From: Diphasiastrum complanatum
Taxonomy: Eukaryota; Streptophyta; Lycopodiopsida; Lycopodiales; Lycopodiaceae
Direction of reading: 5' to 3'
DNA: 64,000 bases
Assembly: GCA_029204225.1 (NCBI GenBank)
Contig: CM055094.1
Coordinates: 21,321,987-21,385,986 of the forward strand
Shown here: positions 1 to 9,690 of the stretch, piece by piece
How the letters are laid out: each line of letters starts with the position of its first letter
How positions within the stretch are numbered: the stretch's first letter is position 1
Position numbers and translations under genes: made by a program
The notes under the pieces: model-generated
The model's input: only the letters and a program-made list of their open reading frames with translations
Databases searched by the model: none
Told to the model about the DNA's origin: nothing

Positions 1-545
1 GGGTTACATGTACACCCAGAGATCAAAAGCATTTACTAGTCGAAGACAAATACGGACTCGAAACTGCTTCAACTGGCTACGTGAGCAAAATCATAAGCAT
101 GCCATTAAGTCAACTCCTTATAGGACGAAAAGACGGGGACTAGTCAGTTCCAACGACGGCATCTAATTCGATCGGGAGCTCTTCTCAGCCAGATTTTAAT
201 TGCGTCGACCGGTTGGAGAGCTCCATTCCTCAAAGATACGTACGTCTATGAAATGCTTGATCAATCACCAAAGCAAATTCAGAATGATCCTCCTTTCGAC
301 CCAAGTTTTCGTAGAAGACGAGCGCTAGCATGGAGATCGGAAGACAACATATCAGCATATCCTTGCAACTTTGCGATAATAGATGGCTCGTTCTCTTCTC
401 AGAAGGAATGTCATACATCCATCAAGAATTTGTGCAAATTAACTTCCGATTCTGACGATCCTACAATCAAGCTACAACACAAGTTCTGCCAGTTACTGAT
501 GACTGTCATGGGCCGAAGGTTTGAGCAGGATCCACAATTTTTTCA
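1..545 (+). pseudogene. Fragment of the tandem-unit gene found at 28909-30297
   Basis: This stretch matches the end of unit 1 and most of unit 2 of the 462-residue protein encoded at 28909-30297. It includes recognisable NISAYPCNFAIIDGSF and FEQDPQF segments at about 345-540. The reading frame is broken: one shift or stop lies between about 110 and 230, where unit 1 passes into unit 2, so only 253-540 remains open. Homology ends abruptly near 545 and the sequence passes into the junction that precedes every CT tract of this family (CACAGGGAAGTAG, then the microsatellite). The element enters from the left edge, so its 5' part lies outside the window. The function of the family is unknown to me. 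Confidence 0.75.
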
Positions 546-589
546 TCAACCACAGGGAAGTAGGTCATGTGTGACTCCTCACTCAGACT

Positions 590-593
590 CTCT

Positions 594-648
<55 letters not shown>
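590..648. repeat. CT/GA microsatellite
   Basis: A nearly pure (CT)n tract with two small interruptions. It sits immediately left of the T array, as do the tracts at 33217 and 39961, so it is part of the dispersed unit rather than an independent expansion. Confidence 0.95.
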
Positions 649-1340
649 ATTCCACTCAAGCCTACATGGCAAACCCACGTGGTATAGCTTAGTTGGCTTG
701 CCACACAAGCCTATGTCAAGCCTATATGGCAGACTGCAACATACCAGCATGAAACATACTAGCATCAAGCCTATGTCATGCCTATATGACCTACCACGGA
801 AGCCTATGATAGGCCTACATGGCTTGCCACATGGCAAGTCCCCAGCCTGTGTGGTTTATCTCATGACATGCCTACATGGCTTGCCACATGGCAACTTGGG
901 AGGCCCAGCTCTCTCTCTCTAGCTCCACTCAAGCCTACATGGGAGAGCTAGGTTGGCTTGCCACACAAGCCTATGGCAAGCCTATGTGGTATCCTGCGAC
1001 ATGCTTACGTGGGAAGCATTAGAAATATGCCATGCCTATGTGGCCTGCCACACAAGCCTATGGTTTATCTCATGACATGCCTACATGGCTTGCCACATGG
1101 CAACTTGGGAGCCCCAGCTCTCTCTCTCTAGCTCCGCTCAAGCCTACATGGCAGAGCCTAGTTTGCTTGCCACACAAGCAAACTATGTGGTAGCCTGCGA
1201 CATGTTTACGTAGGAAGCATCAGAAACATGCCATGCCTATGTGGCCTGCCACACAAGCCTATGGTAGGCCTGTGTGGTTTGCCAAGTGGCAACTTTTGAG
1301 CCCACCTATATATATATATATAGATCTCTAGGTCCACTCA
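649..1340. repeat. T array 1: ~209-bp tandem repeat rich in CATGG/CACATG
   Basis: Three to four degenerate monomers. Each starts near CTCCACTCAAGCCTACATGG, contains several GCCTATGTGG / CTTGCCACATGGC submotifs and ends with a short CTCTCTCTCTAG. The array ends in a TA-dinucleotide run (about 1311-1321) followed by TAGATCTCTAGGTCC, a boundary repeated in the other arrays. It adjoins the 3' end of the minus-strand histone-like ORF. I see no credible gene in it. The plus-strand reading frames through it are repetitive by-products. Confidence 0.85.
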
Positions 1341-1381
1341 AGCCTACATGGCACAGGGCCCAGTTGGCTTGACATACAAGG

Positions 1382-1840
1382 TTATGGTAGGCCTACATGG
1401 CTTGCCACATGGCAACCCTCAAGCCTGCATGATTTGCCATGTGGCATACCGCTGTCATAGGTGTTTCGAAACCTCATGACAAGAAGCATGTCCTTGGGCA
1501 TCAGTGTCACCCTCTTGCGATGAATGGAACACAGCATCGAATCCTCAAACAATTTTGTCTGGAAGTCCTCGTATGCAATATGGAGGGCCTCCAATGCAGC
1601 GATATTCCACCTCACTCCATAGGGCAGATGCGTGGTCATATCTTGTGTAACCTCCCTCACAGCCCGGTACAAGGCTGCTTTCAGGATCACAAGTTTGGTG
1701 TACCTCTGCAAGGCCCTGATGTCCCTCAACCATGGACGGCGAGGTCTTCCACGTCTTTGTAGACGTATGGGTTCAGATGTCTGGGGACGGGATGGTTGAA
1801 CAAAATGGGTAAGCCTAGCAGTTTGCTTCGTCCGAGCCAT
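1382..1840 (-). CDS. Histone H3-fold protein, CENH3-like, copy 1
   Basis: The 152-residue ORF starts MARTKQTAR, identical to the first residues of histone H3, then has a short arginine/proline-rich tail (residues 10-37). The H3 core follows: WLRDIRALQRYTKL (37-50, alpha-N/alpha-1 entry), helix 1 to about 68, a long loop 1 with RW at 77-78, helix 2 (about 80-104), then DSMLCSIH (100-107) and KRVTLMPKD (109-117) leading to helix 3. The RW, the longer loop 1 and DSMLC match plant centromeric H3 (CENH3) better than canonical H3, which has EDTNLC. Residue 10 is Leu where H3 has Lys9. Residues beyond about 125 derive from adjacent repeat DNA. A minus-strand TATA box lies 328 bp upstream of the ATG. 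No intron is needed. Whether the protein is made, or functions at centromeres, is unknown. Confidence 0.75.
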   Translation of the reverse strand: MARTKQTARLTHFVQPSRPQTSEPIRLQRRGRPRRPWLRDIRALQRYTKLVILKAALYRAVREVTQDMTTHLPYGVRWNIAALEALHIAYEDFQTKLFEDSMLCSIHRKRVTLMPKDMLLVMRFRNTYDSGMPHGKSCRLEGCHVASHVGLP

Positions 1841-2167
1841 TGAGGCCGAATATCTATACCATGCGAGGACAGAGATACAGTAGAAGAGAGAGCTAAATTA
1901 TCTTGCGTAATGGTGACACTGAGAACTCTAAGGGTGACATCGCTACACCGCGAGAGAGTGGCAGAGACAGGCGGGGAGAGGCAGGGGCTTGCATGATGGC
2001 GATACTGGGAAAGTCAGGCTGATATCGCTACGACATGAGAGGGTGTAAGAAATAGGCATGGGGACGAGGTTGCTCGCATACTGGCGATATCACGAATGCA
2101 GGTTGTATGAAAGCAATCAAACATGATAGCAAATTATGCGAAAACCTATACAATCCCCGGGAATGGA
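1841..2167 (-). other. 5' leader of histone-like copy 1
   Basis: The stretch between the TATA box and the ATG holds two degenerate ~84-bp units (ATGGCGAYACTG ... GATATCGCTAC ... GAGAGGG) at about 1908-2070 and the start of a third. The same leader occurs before every copy. No protein is evident in it. Confidence 0.6.
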
Positions 2168-2530
2168 CTTATATAGGAGAAAAAAGCTGGCACGTGTGAA
2201 TCCCAGCGACACGTGGTCCAGTCAATAGCTGACATGTGGAACCACACGTTTGTATACGCATGTGTGAAACTGCACCTCTGGATCAACACGTGTGGGATCC
2301 CATGTGGGGACATGTGGCCGAATGGATCAGCGACATGTGTTCTTTCACGTATCGGCCCAATCAGTAACTGACGTGTGGGACCACTTTTCCATATCCACAC
2401 GTGTGAAACTTGAACATGTGGCCATGTGGTCGAACGGTTTGGTGACGTGTGTTCTGGCACGTGTTAGCTCGCATGTGTGGGCATGTGGCCGAATGGCAGA
2501 TTGACGTGTATTGTAGCATGTGTGGATGGT
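2168..2530 (-). promoter_or_regulatory. Minus-strand promoter: TATA box plus ACGT/G-box array
   Basis: On the minus strand CTATATAAG (2168-2176) is a canonical plant TATA box 328 bp before the histone-like ATG. Upstream of it (2190-2530) lie ACG TG-type cores about every 20-30 bp. Many are CACGTG or CATGTG, and three read ACGTCA on the minus strand (near 2370, 2442 and 2503). G-boxes are bound by bZIP/bHLH factors, and the ACGTCA hexamer is a known element of plant histone H3/H4 promoters. Activity is inferred from sequence only. Confidence 0.55.
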
Positions 2531-2599
2531 TGTATTACGCGCCATAGATCTGATCCGTTGTTGGATCGACGAGTGTACGGCTTGGGTTTTATTGGTTTT

Positions 2600-2893
2600 A
2601 GCTATATACATGTTGTTTGATCAGTTAAAACATTTCTGTAAGTTTTGGATTTTCACTCCCTGTAGCTCTTGGTGTGTGAACACCTTAAAATCACCTATTC
2701 TAGGAACATTGAGTGGTGTGTCGCTCATATGATTCTTAATTATCTCTGGATATTCTCTTTTACTAAAAATCCAAAATAGAATTTCATGATCTTTTTTAAA
2801 ATCTGTTTGAAACACAAAATCATGAACTATTTTAAGAGAATTGAACTCAGACCTATAATAACAAAACAATATTAGCTTAAAACACAAAACCAT
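2600..2893 (-). pseudogene. M segment, copy 1 (unidentified exon)
   Basis: On the minus strand there is a clean coding-like stretch around DHEILFWIFSK and MSDTPLNVPRIGDFK. Copies at 10850-11050, 46850-47050 and 63370-63560 continue in frame through EWHLVHTPRATGSENPKL or a close variant. Copy 1 has lost about 14 bp just after GDFK, which shifts the frame. The segment lies downstream of the N-segment exons on the same strand and may be a later exon of that gene. I do not recognise the family. Confidence 0.45.
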
Positions 2894-2945
2894 GAATTCT
2901 CGAGATGAATTAGTTGCTAGTACTCAATAGAATAGATTTAAACCT

Positions 2946-4252
2946 GGAAAGCTGCCAACCACCAAATATTATTTTCGGACTGCACACTGAAATTAAGACT
3001 CTCCGAGTTTATCGTATTGCTTAATGTTCCATTCATAAGTGTAACACTAACCCTTTCAATTTCGTTTGTGATTCCATAAAACTTTATAATAAATCTCTAT
3101 AAATGATTTAGATCTACAAACATATTGTTGGTAGAATCATATGACAAAGTGCCATGTTTTGAGTTATAAATTTCATTGATATGGTAAGGAATATCAATGA
3201 TGTTTTGCAAACCCCTGTTTAACACATCCCTCTCTAATTTGATTTGAAAGGGCCGGGGAATAGGAAATTGTTTTATATGTACTTGTCCAAATGCCTCTTT
3301 GATAATTTTAAACATTGTGTCATATGCATCCCTGCTAATACCAGAATAATCACATGCTCCTTGTATCAATTTTCGGTCAATGATCTTGCTGACTTCACCC
3401 ATAAGGGCCTCTGCAATCTTGGACTCGATTCGAAAATATCGTTGACTTCCAAGTAGACTCGTCGTTGACTTGGCTGTAAGTATTGCACTCAAAGACTTTC
3501 CAATCATGTCCTTGTCTTTCGGATTTTCATTGGTGACTAAAGTTGCTCTGCAAAATAAAAATAAGATTTAGAAAGAAACAATTCACAACCATTGATGTGC
3601 TAGATGAAACAAAACACATGATTAGTTTAAAACGTAATCCTACTTGAAAGCATATATTCCTTTTTTCCGTTGACCCCCACTTGTTGAGATCTCGTCAATA
3701 CTTTTTAAAATAACTCTTTTTCGCTTATTGTTCAGTATTTTCTTCCGAAATGTGTTTACTTCTACATTTATTTGACAATATGAGGTACACAATGTTTGTA
3801 CAATTAGTTTCATATTGTCAGTTTCTTGGTTGAGGTTTAATATAATATATTGCAAACGAGAATTATCTATCTTCAAGATTTCATTTCTTCTTTTGTTTGC
3901 CAAAAAAAATTGCTTTTTCTCGGTAGTCAGTAAGCAAATCATTCAACATATTTTCCAAATAGTGGATTTTTTTCATTGAATAACTAATGCCATAACTTTT
4001 CAATCTTTCACAATAACCCAATAGACTATGGTGTCCTTCACACAAAAACAGTATGAGTTGTGTGACCGATCTAAAATTTGGATGTTGCATTGAGCTTGGA
4101 TCAATTGGATACAAACTTCCATCAACCCATAGATCACAATGTTTCCTGTCTTTCGTCCTTTGGTGAGCTGGTAAGGTGGATCCTTTCAGATTTTTTCTCG
4201 ACAGTGGAGCATATTCTGTGGGAAGATCAATATGGAGATGATATTTAGACAT
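2946..4252 (-). pseudogene. N segment, copy 1: unidentified spliced gene fragment
   Basis: The first exon (4252 to 3644) begins MSKYHLHIDLPTEYAPL and ends in a coiled-coil-like stretch (NQETDNMKLIVQTLC ... NVEVNTFRKKIL). It contains one frameshift near 3880-3940. The intron is 3643-3548 (96 bp, GTAGGA ... TTTTGCAG on the minus strand). It is phase 2, and joining across it restores an open frame into ATLVTNENPKDKDMIGK. The second exon runs to about 2957 and includes GISRDAYDTMFKIIKEAFG and FPIPRPFQIKL. It is interrupted by one TAG at 3097-3099, after which the same frame continues (FYGITNEIERVSVTLMNG). I do not recognise the family. The conserved splice sites mark it as a captured or decaying real gene rather than a chance ORF. 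Confidence 0.6.
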
Positions 4253-5680
4253 CTTAATAATCGATAGATTAATCTAGTAGAAAACCCACTTGTTATATAT
4301 CTTGTAAGCTATTAAAACTCATCTTAATTATAAAAAAAAAATAATTGAAAAAGTTGGAAATGACCTTGGCACTCTTTTTGATCCATCACACTCCATGTTT
4401 CTTGCTTTATATGCAAAATCAAAGCTTTGCAGTTATGAGCAAAATAAGCAAAATATTTTTTCAATAGATGTGTGTTGAAATTGCAAATTTTTGAATTGCA
4501 AAAGTTTGAGATAACCTTGCCGCTTCATTTGATCCAACACACTTCCGTATTTTCTGAGTTTCAAAAATTTAGATTCACGTTGGCGCTCATTGTGATCCAA
4601 AATATTCAAAGTTTCTTGCCATGATTTGCAGATCGATAAGACTGTTTTCCTTTGATCTGAACACTTTAGTAGATGGAAAGAAAACTTTGATGTGCAATAC
4701 GATTTACATTTACATGAGAAGTCATGTTAGTTAATGGTAGAAAATAGAATCTTGAAGTATGGACCCCACGCGTTGCGGCTACCCAACTTCCAGTTAACTA
4801 CATACGTTACTAGTGAGGTCAAGTCATCGGAGTTGTGCGGGCAGACCAAAAACTTGGTCGGAGTTTTAATATTCGACAATTTTCTCTCTCTTACATGGCA
4901 TTTCTTAGACAGCCCTTTTGGGCCATGGAACTCCTAGATTTTTTCTCGACAGTGGAGCATATTCTGTGGGAAGATCAATATGGAGATGATATTTAGACAT
5001 CTTAATAATCGATAGATTAATCTAGTAGAAAACCCACTTGTTATATCTTGTAAGCTATTAAAACTCATCTTAATTATAAAAAAAAAATAATTGAAAAAGT
5101 TGGAAATGACCTTGGCACTCTTTTTGATCCATCACACTCCATGTCTCTTGCTTTATATGCAAAATCAAAGCTTTGCAGTTATGAGCAAAATAAGCAAAAT
5201 ATTTTTTCAATAGATGTGTGTTGAAATTGCAAATTTTTGAATTGCAAAAGTTTGAGATAACCTTGCCGCTTCATTTGATCCAACACACTTCCGTATTTTC
5301 TGAGTTTCAAAAATTTAGATTCACGTTGGCGCTCATTGTGATCCAAAATATTCAAAGTTTCTTGCCATGCTTTGCAGATCGATAAGACTGTTTTCCTTTG
5401 ATCTGAACACTTTAGTAGATGTAAAGAAAACTTTGATGTGCAGTACGATTTACATTTACATGAGAGGTCATGTTAGTTAATGGTAGAAAATAGAATCTTG
5501 AAGTATGGACCCCACGCGTTGCGGCTACCCAACTTCGAGTTAACTACATACGTTACTAGTGAGGTCAACTCATCGGAGTTGTGCGGGCAGACCAAAAACT
5601 TGGTCGGAGTTTTAATATTCGACAATTTTCTCTCTCTTACATGGCATTTCTTAGACGTAAGCTTCATGGGTGTCTTTCTC
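4188..5680. repeat. Tandem direct duplication, period ~746 bp
   Basis: 4188-4933 and 4935-5680 are near-identical direct copies. For example, the segment starting at 4734 recurs at 5480. They carry the start of the N segment plus the upstream U exons. The other U copies (41600, 47100) are single, so the duplication is specific to this unit. Confidence 0.85.
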
Positions 5681-5772
5681 GACGTAAGCTTCACTAGGTC
5701 GACCGTTTGGTGCTTTGCAGTTGGCCCTTGTGGAGAGAAAGAACTCTTTCTCTTTTGAGAAGCCGCTTGCAT
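4300..5772 (-). pseudogene. U segment, copy 1: upstream exon-like region
   Basis: On the minus strand, from 5772 (MQAASQKRKSSFSPQGPTAK) through KTPTKFLVCPHNSDELTSL and GSRNAWGPYFKILF, to three related short motifs of the form (Q)ET/KI-xxx-(L/M)D-x-x-ERQG. These read DHNERQRE, LDQMxRQGYL and MDQKExQGHF in the various copies. The frame changes between pieces, so this copy is either spliced or broken. It precedes the N segment on the same strand in every complete unit. The internal 746-bp tandem duplication repeats most of it. No family assignment. Confidence 0.4.
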
Positions 5773-6340
5773 GGAATCTATTGCAATAGGCCTAGAAGTA
5801 GAGTTGGTATTCTTGGCTGGTTCTGAGGGAGTCTCCCAAGCTTTTATCTGCTAGCATCAAGTGGTCTCAAAATCGAGGTCAGTGGCTCAACTGCTGCAAA
5901 GTGACATCTATCAGAAGATAGCCCAATAACTGGAGGTTTGCTTGTTCTTGATATAGTCATGGAGGCAGTTGGAAGCAAACTGGGCACAGTCACAAAGGTT
6001 CTGATCGTGTAGTTTAGAATCAGCCATAATGTGGAATAGTTTCATGGGGATACGCGTGAACTTGGACCTATAGCCCTATGTATATTTCGTTAGATAGGCA
6101 CACGGAACAGCTAAGGACTTATCATTTATGACCTCGATACGGTAACCATCTTTTTTTTTCCCATTTGTCCACTGAGGGGTATATGTATTTGAAGTATGCT
6201 GTGGATTCAATCTTTTTGAGGGTCCTGTTGACTATGTTTGGTCCCCTAGGGAAGCCAAATGTATTCAGGTCAGCTCTAGAAATAGGGATAATATAAACAA
6301 AATTATGGTTAGGAGGTAACATGAACTGGAAAATCTGTCG
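5773..6340 (-). pseudogene. LPPNxNFVY segment, copy 1 (gag-like, unidentified)
   Basis: The minus-strand open stretch 6322-6122 contains MLPPNHNFVYIIPISRADL and KKIESTAYFKYIYPS. A further segment, in shifted frames towards 5900, resembles DWAQFASNCLHDYIKNKQ. The whole piece recurs at 25990-26520, 42420-42965 and, inverted, at 56163-56650. Its position next to the VNTR suggests both belong to one protein. It could be a retroelement Gag or capsid-like region, but I see no zinc knuckle or polymerase attached, so I leave it unassigned. Confidence 0.4.
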
Positions 6341-6865
6341 GTGTGGTTATAAGCAATATGCAATCGAAACGGGCTCTGCTAGCCACTGTTCAGAAGAGGA
6401 AGTTGGAACTCTATGTGGCTCAGGAACTAGTGTGCCTCCTGGTACCAAGTGTTCATCTCAGAGATATCGAGGCTTTCCATGGTGATGTCAATTCTGTCTT
6501 GAGTTGGGTCATCAGAACTGGAAGATGTTGTGGCAGACAGGTTCTGGACTCGGTTGATGACTCTGTTGAAGGTTCGGCTCTGGTAACAGACAAGTGGAGT
6601 CTCGGCTCGGTCGACTGTGGAGGGCTTCGGATCGGTCCTCTTTGGATGGACTCGGCTCAGTCAACTTTGTATGTAGAGTATGGACGCTCAGTTCAGTCCA
6701 CAATGAATGCAGAGTATGGACGCTTGACTCGGTCCACGGTGATTGCAGAGCATGGGGGCTAGGCTCTCTGAGCAGTGTATGTAGAGTATTGCTCGGCAGT
6801 GTATGGAGACTAGAAATTTGTGAAAAACTTTGGAGCAATGTTGCTCTGATAGGATGTGGAAACAA
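6341..6865 (-). pseudogene. 36-bp coding VNTR segment, copy 1
   Basis: The minus-strand reading frame is built of 12-residue repeats of the type SVHTLHSLWTEL, two to four per copy, followed by SEALHSRPSRDSTCLLPEPN. Because 36 is a multiple of three, a second frame is also open, giving YSAxTVDRAExP-type units. A third frame carries DDPTxDxIDITMESLD downstream. Which frame is the real one cannot be settled here. Eight loci in the window carry this segment. Confidence 0.4.
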
Positions 6866-7380
6866 TGATTATTGCATGATGATTCAACTGATCTTGTAGG
6901 AATGATTTGAAGAGACATATTTATGTGCATATGATTCCTTTTGGTTCAGGTTAGATCATAATTTAAAAAATATTTTTCTTGATACAAGAATTGTAATTTA
7001 AAACACTTCTAAAATTTTAAAAAAAATAAAAAACTTTTGTTTTAATAAGCAAAAAGTTTTTTTTTAGTTATTCTAATGGTTGTGTCCAATGATTTTATTT
7101 TGAATAGTACTACTATTTCATGTAAGCTAATGTGCAATTATTATTAAAAATCTATCAACAAAATTTTAGTAGCTTGATTAATTTTCTTGCAAAATACAAC
7201 ATTTTTTTTAGCATTACAATATCTTTATTTGAAGCATTTTAAATATGGGTATTTTTTTTATAAAACTAAAAAAAAATGGGTCTCCATGTCATTTCTTTTT
7301 TTTCGGATCATCGTGTTTCATGATGAACAATCTTAGTAAATTCTTCCTTGGTGCATCCTTTCAAAATTAGATGAATGGCT
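6866..7380. other. AT-rich spacer, no gene seen
   Basis: Very AT-rich, with poly-A and poly-T runs. It opens with GATGATTCAACTGATCTTGT, which also precedes the copia-type gag fragments at 17930 and 24530. Close copies lie at 14780-15160 and 43510-43980. No ORF of note. Confidence 0.7.
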
Positions 7381-7429
7381 TTTTTCTTTGGCTACACAAG
7401 CTCGCCAGACATGGTGTCCAGTCACACAT

Positions 7430-7930
7430 ACTTTTCTCTTTTTACGCCAGCACATGATTGATTTGCTGCAAACCCTTCTGCTAAACTCCTTGCCAACTTA
7501 GGAGATGCTGAAAACATCAGAGAGATTGAATGCCTCCTCAAAAGACCACGTTTTTTCACTGTCCAAGATAAATTCTTCCAAAACTCAAATGAAAGGCCTG
7601 GTTCTTTCAATATAAACAACCCTAGTTCGGTGGTTTCTGGACAAAATATGGGAAAAAGAAAGAAGTATACATGATATAATGGAAAGGAAGGACAAGGCAG
7701 TGGTGCAAAAAAAGACTTACTGGCTAAAAGACTGAACTTTTACAGGTATTAAGTAGCTCGTAGGATGACGAGGATCTGCTGAGAAGAACTCTCACTAGGA
7801 ATATGGTGGATCGACTACAGCTCAGCATGCGCAAGGACAAGGCGGAGATCTTTTTACATTTACGCTACTGTAATAGAATGTTTGAGACCATTCATGTGAG
7901 ACACTTTTACACTCGTATTTTATTACAATC
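7430..7930 (+). pseudogene. Plus-strand exon-like piece, copy 1
   Basis: Two coding-like stretches on the plus strand. The first (about 7460-7640) reads LANLGDAENIREIECLLKR to SSVVSGQNMGKRKKYT. The second, after a plausible acceptor TTTTACAG (ending near 7746), reads DDEDLLRRTLTRNMVDRLQL and MRKDKAEIFLHLRYCNRM. In this copy a TAG lies just before DDEDL; the copy at 44340 has CAG there and stays open. Copies are at 15300-15980 and 44100-44520. The opposite-strand ORF (7422-7619) looks like a shadow. Family unknown. Confidence 0.35.
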
Positions 7931-7999
7931 TTTGGCCTTATATACACAAGTCCTTTCATAATATTGTGTTTGCTTGGTCATACTTACCTAACATCAAAA

Positions 8000-9200
8000 G
8001 TGAATGGTACTTTCTGTTTGATGTTTTCTGCAATTTTGAAATCGAAAATCTATCTTTATGTTCTTGCTCTTTTCTAAAACATTTCAAAGATTTCATTTCA
8101 GAAAAATTTGACTATGTTCTAACAACGGACTGCAATATAATTAGAAGTATGTACCTCAGAAAATCTTAGCTATTTAGGAAAAACATCATTGAACTCTTGT
8201 TTTAAATCTTGCATTAAAAGCTGTTCTTGATGCTAATTTTTGGTGTTAAAGCATGTTAACACATTCGCATCACAATGCATACGAGATTTCAAAACAAGAT
8301 GAAAAAGCTCATACTTAGAATTATGTAGTTTTTCCATAACTTCCGCCGAGGAAACCATCGGTGATGGGAGTACATTAGTCTCCCCATAAATAGAGACTAT
8401 CTGGTCAAACTTATCTTTGAATACAATAGTATGGTTTTTAAAATCTATTTTCAACGAATCTGATTTATCAAAAAACCATTCATATCCTAGGATTACATAA
8501 GTTCTATCAAGATTCATAACATGGAAGTCGAGCCGCTCAACATGATCTTGCATCCGAACCTCCAAAATAGGGACTTTCACATCCCAAACTTCTGTGTCTG
8601 ACCCTGAGGCTAGAGGACCACATAATGTTGATCACTGGCCATGGTGGGCACTCAAAGCTTCTATACAAGCCGCACATTCAAAAAGTTGTGAGTACCTCCA
8701 AAATCAAACATTATACTTATGTCTTTTCCTAGAATATTGCCTTTAACTTGAAACCATTGATTAGACTTGAAAGAAAGTGTACTGAAGTTACAAGTATATT
8801 CACAACCATTTAACAAATCAACTTTCAATTCACAACCATTTAACAAATCGACTTTCAATTTACTTGTCGATAAATCCATCGCCATGAAACTTGATGATTT
8901 ATTTTCCCTCTCGGATCTCTCTTTGGCATGATGCCCAGGTTTGTTGGCAAGCAGTAGCTTCTAGTTCATCAAAAAATAGATTTTTTATCTTATTATTTTT
9001 TGGCTTTTCATTCTTAGGCTTTTGGGCTGATTGGCTGTGCATACTCTTCCGTGAGGCAATCATGGTGCTATCAGAGGCTTTAGCAACTCGGATAGCATCT
9101 TTCAATATGGAGGACATTCCATTTGCACTCCTTTTGGTAATCGGCTGACAATCCATGCTATGAATTGCCACTGTGCCAATTTCCAATCAAGTGAGCCTTA
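8000..9200 (-). pseudogene. Ty3/gypsy-like gag-protease-RT start fragment
   Basis: The order on the minus strand matches a Ty3/gypsy polyprotein. A Gag end (9186-8899, DAIRVAKASDSTMIASR) is followed by a retropepsin region (8885-8661) with GKDISIMFDFGGTHNFL, a variant of the DSGATHNF active site. Then comes the second protease half (8580-8233), with DRTYVILGYEWFF and IDFKNHTIVFK, and a linker ending DLKQEFNDVFPK (about 8195), typical of the start of RT. The aspartate is followed by F-G-G instead of S-G-A, and several frames are broken, so it is inactive. No LTR was identified. Partial copies lie at 16030-16290 and 44640-44935. Confidence 0.6.
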
Positions 9201-9420
9201 AGTGATTATTAGAAGCCTTTTTCAAATGGAAAAAAATAGCATACACCTCTAAAAGGATATGGTTGCTAGGTCTACAAAGTACTCAACAAAAATTGCTTTT
9301 TTTCTTAACGCTTTCAATTGCCTTAACCCAAAAAAATAAATAGGGAAAAAGTAATGGCAAACCTGAATGCAATAAAGGAACTTCCAAAATCCCTATTCAA
9401 GAGCAAAAAATCCAAAATCT

Positions 9421-9690
9421 CCCCCCCCCCCCCCCCCCCCCTCCCCCCGCCCCAATTAATATAACTAGTAACATTATTCTCAAAGCATCTACGATGAGCA
9501 AACAACACTTGGAGAGTAAAGAATTAGGAATCTGTCAAATACTCTTGCATCTAGTATTTGGAAAGTTAGACATAATGATAGTATCATAAGAATGAGTTAG
9601 AGAAGCTTGTGAAGCCATCCAAAGGTGTGTTGTTTTATTAGTTGCCTAGATACATATCAAGCTACCCCAAGTTACCACAGATCTATTATA
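9421..9690 (-). repeat. Inverted copy of the poly-G segment, with a C21 tract
   Basis: The stretch is the reverse complement of 31064-31310: it carries the same ACTTGGAGAGTAAAG and CAAATACTC...TAGTATTTGG landmarks. It begins with C21 at 9421-9441 plus further C runs to 9453. It lies between the gypsy fragment and the RT fragment, as at 45164-45400. Confidence 0.75.

Noticed and set aside
583-922. ORFs within T arrays (HKPMxSL, PTWLATW types, and similar ones at 18673, 33476, 40062, 59929 and 61581)
   Set aside because: Open only because the repeat lacks stops in that frame; no conservation beyond the DNA repeat itself.
1439-1762. Plus-strand ORFs opposite the histone-like genes
   Set aside because: Shadows of the minus-strand gene; they have no histone or other recognisable features.
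2146-2611. His/Thr-rich ORFs across the ACGT arrays, and equivalents in other copies
   Set aside because: Produced by the repeated ACGTGTG sequence; the region reads better as a promoter.
5773-6865. Endogenous caulimovirus-like coat protein for the LPPNxNFVY segment
   Set aside because: No zinc knuckle, movement protein, protease or RT is attached, and the similarity was only impressionistic.
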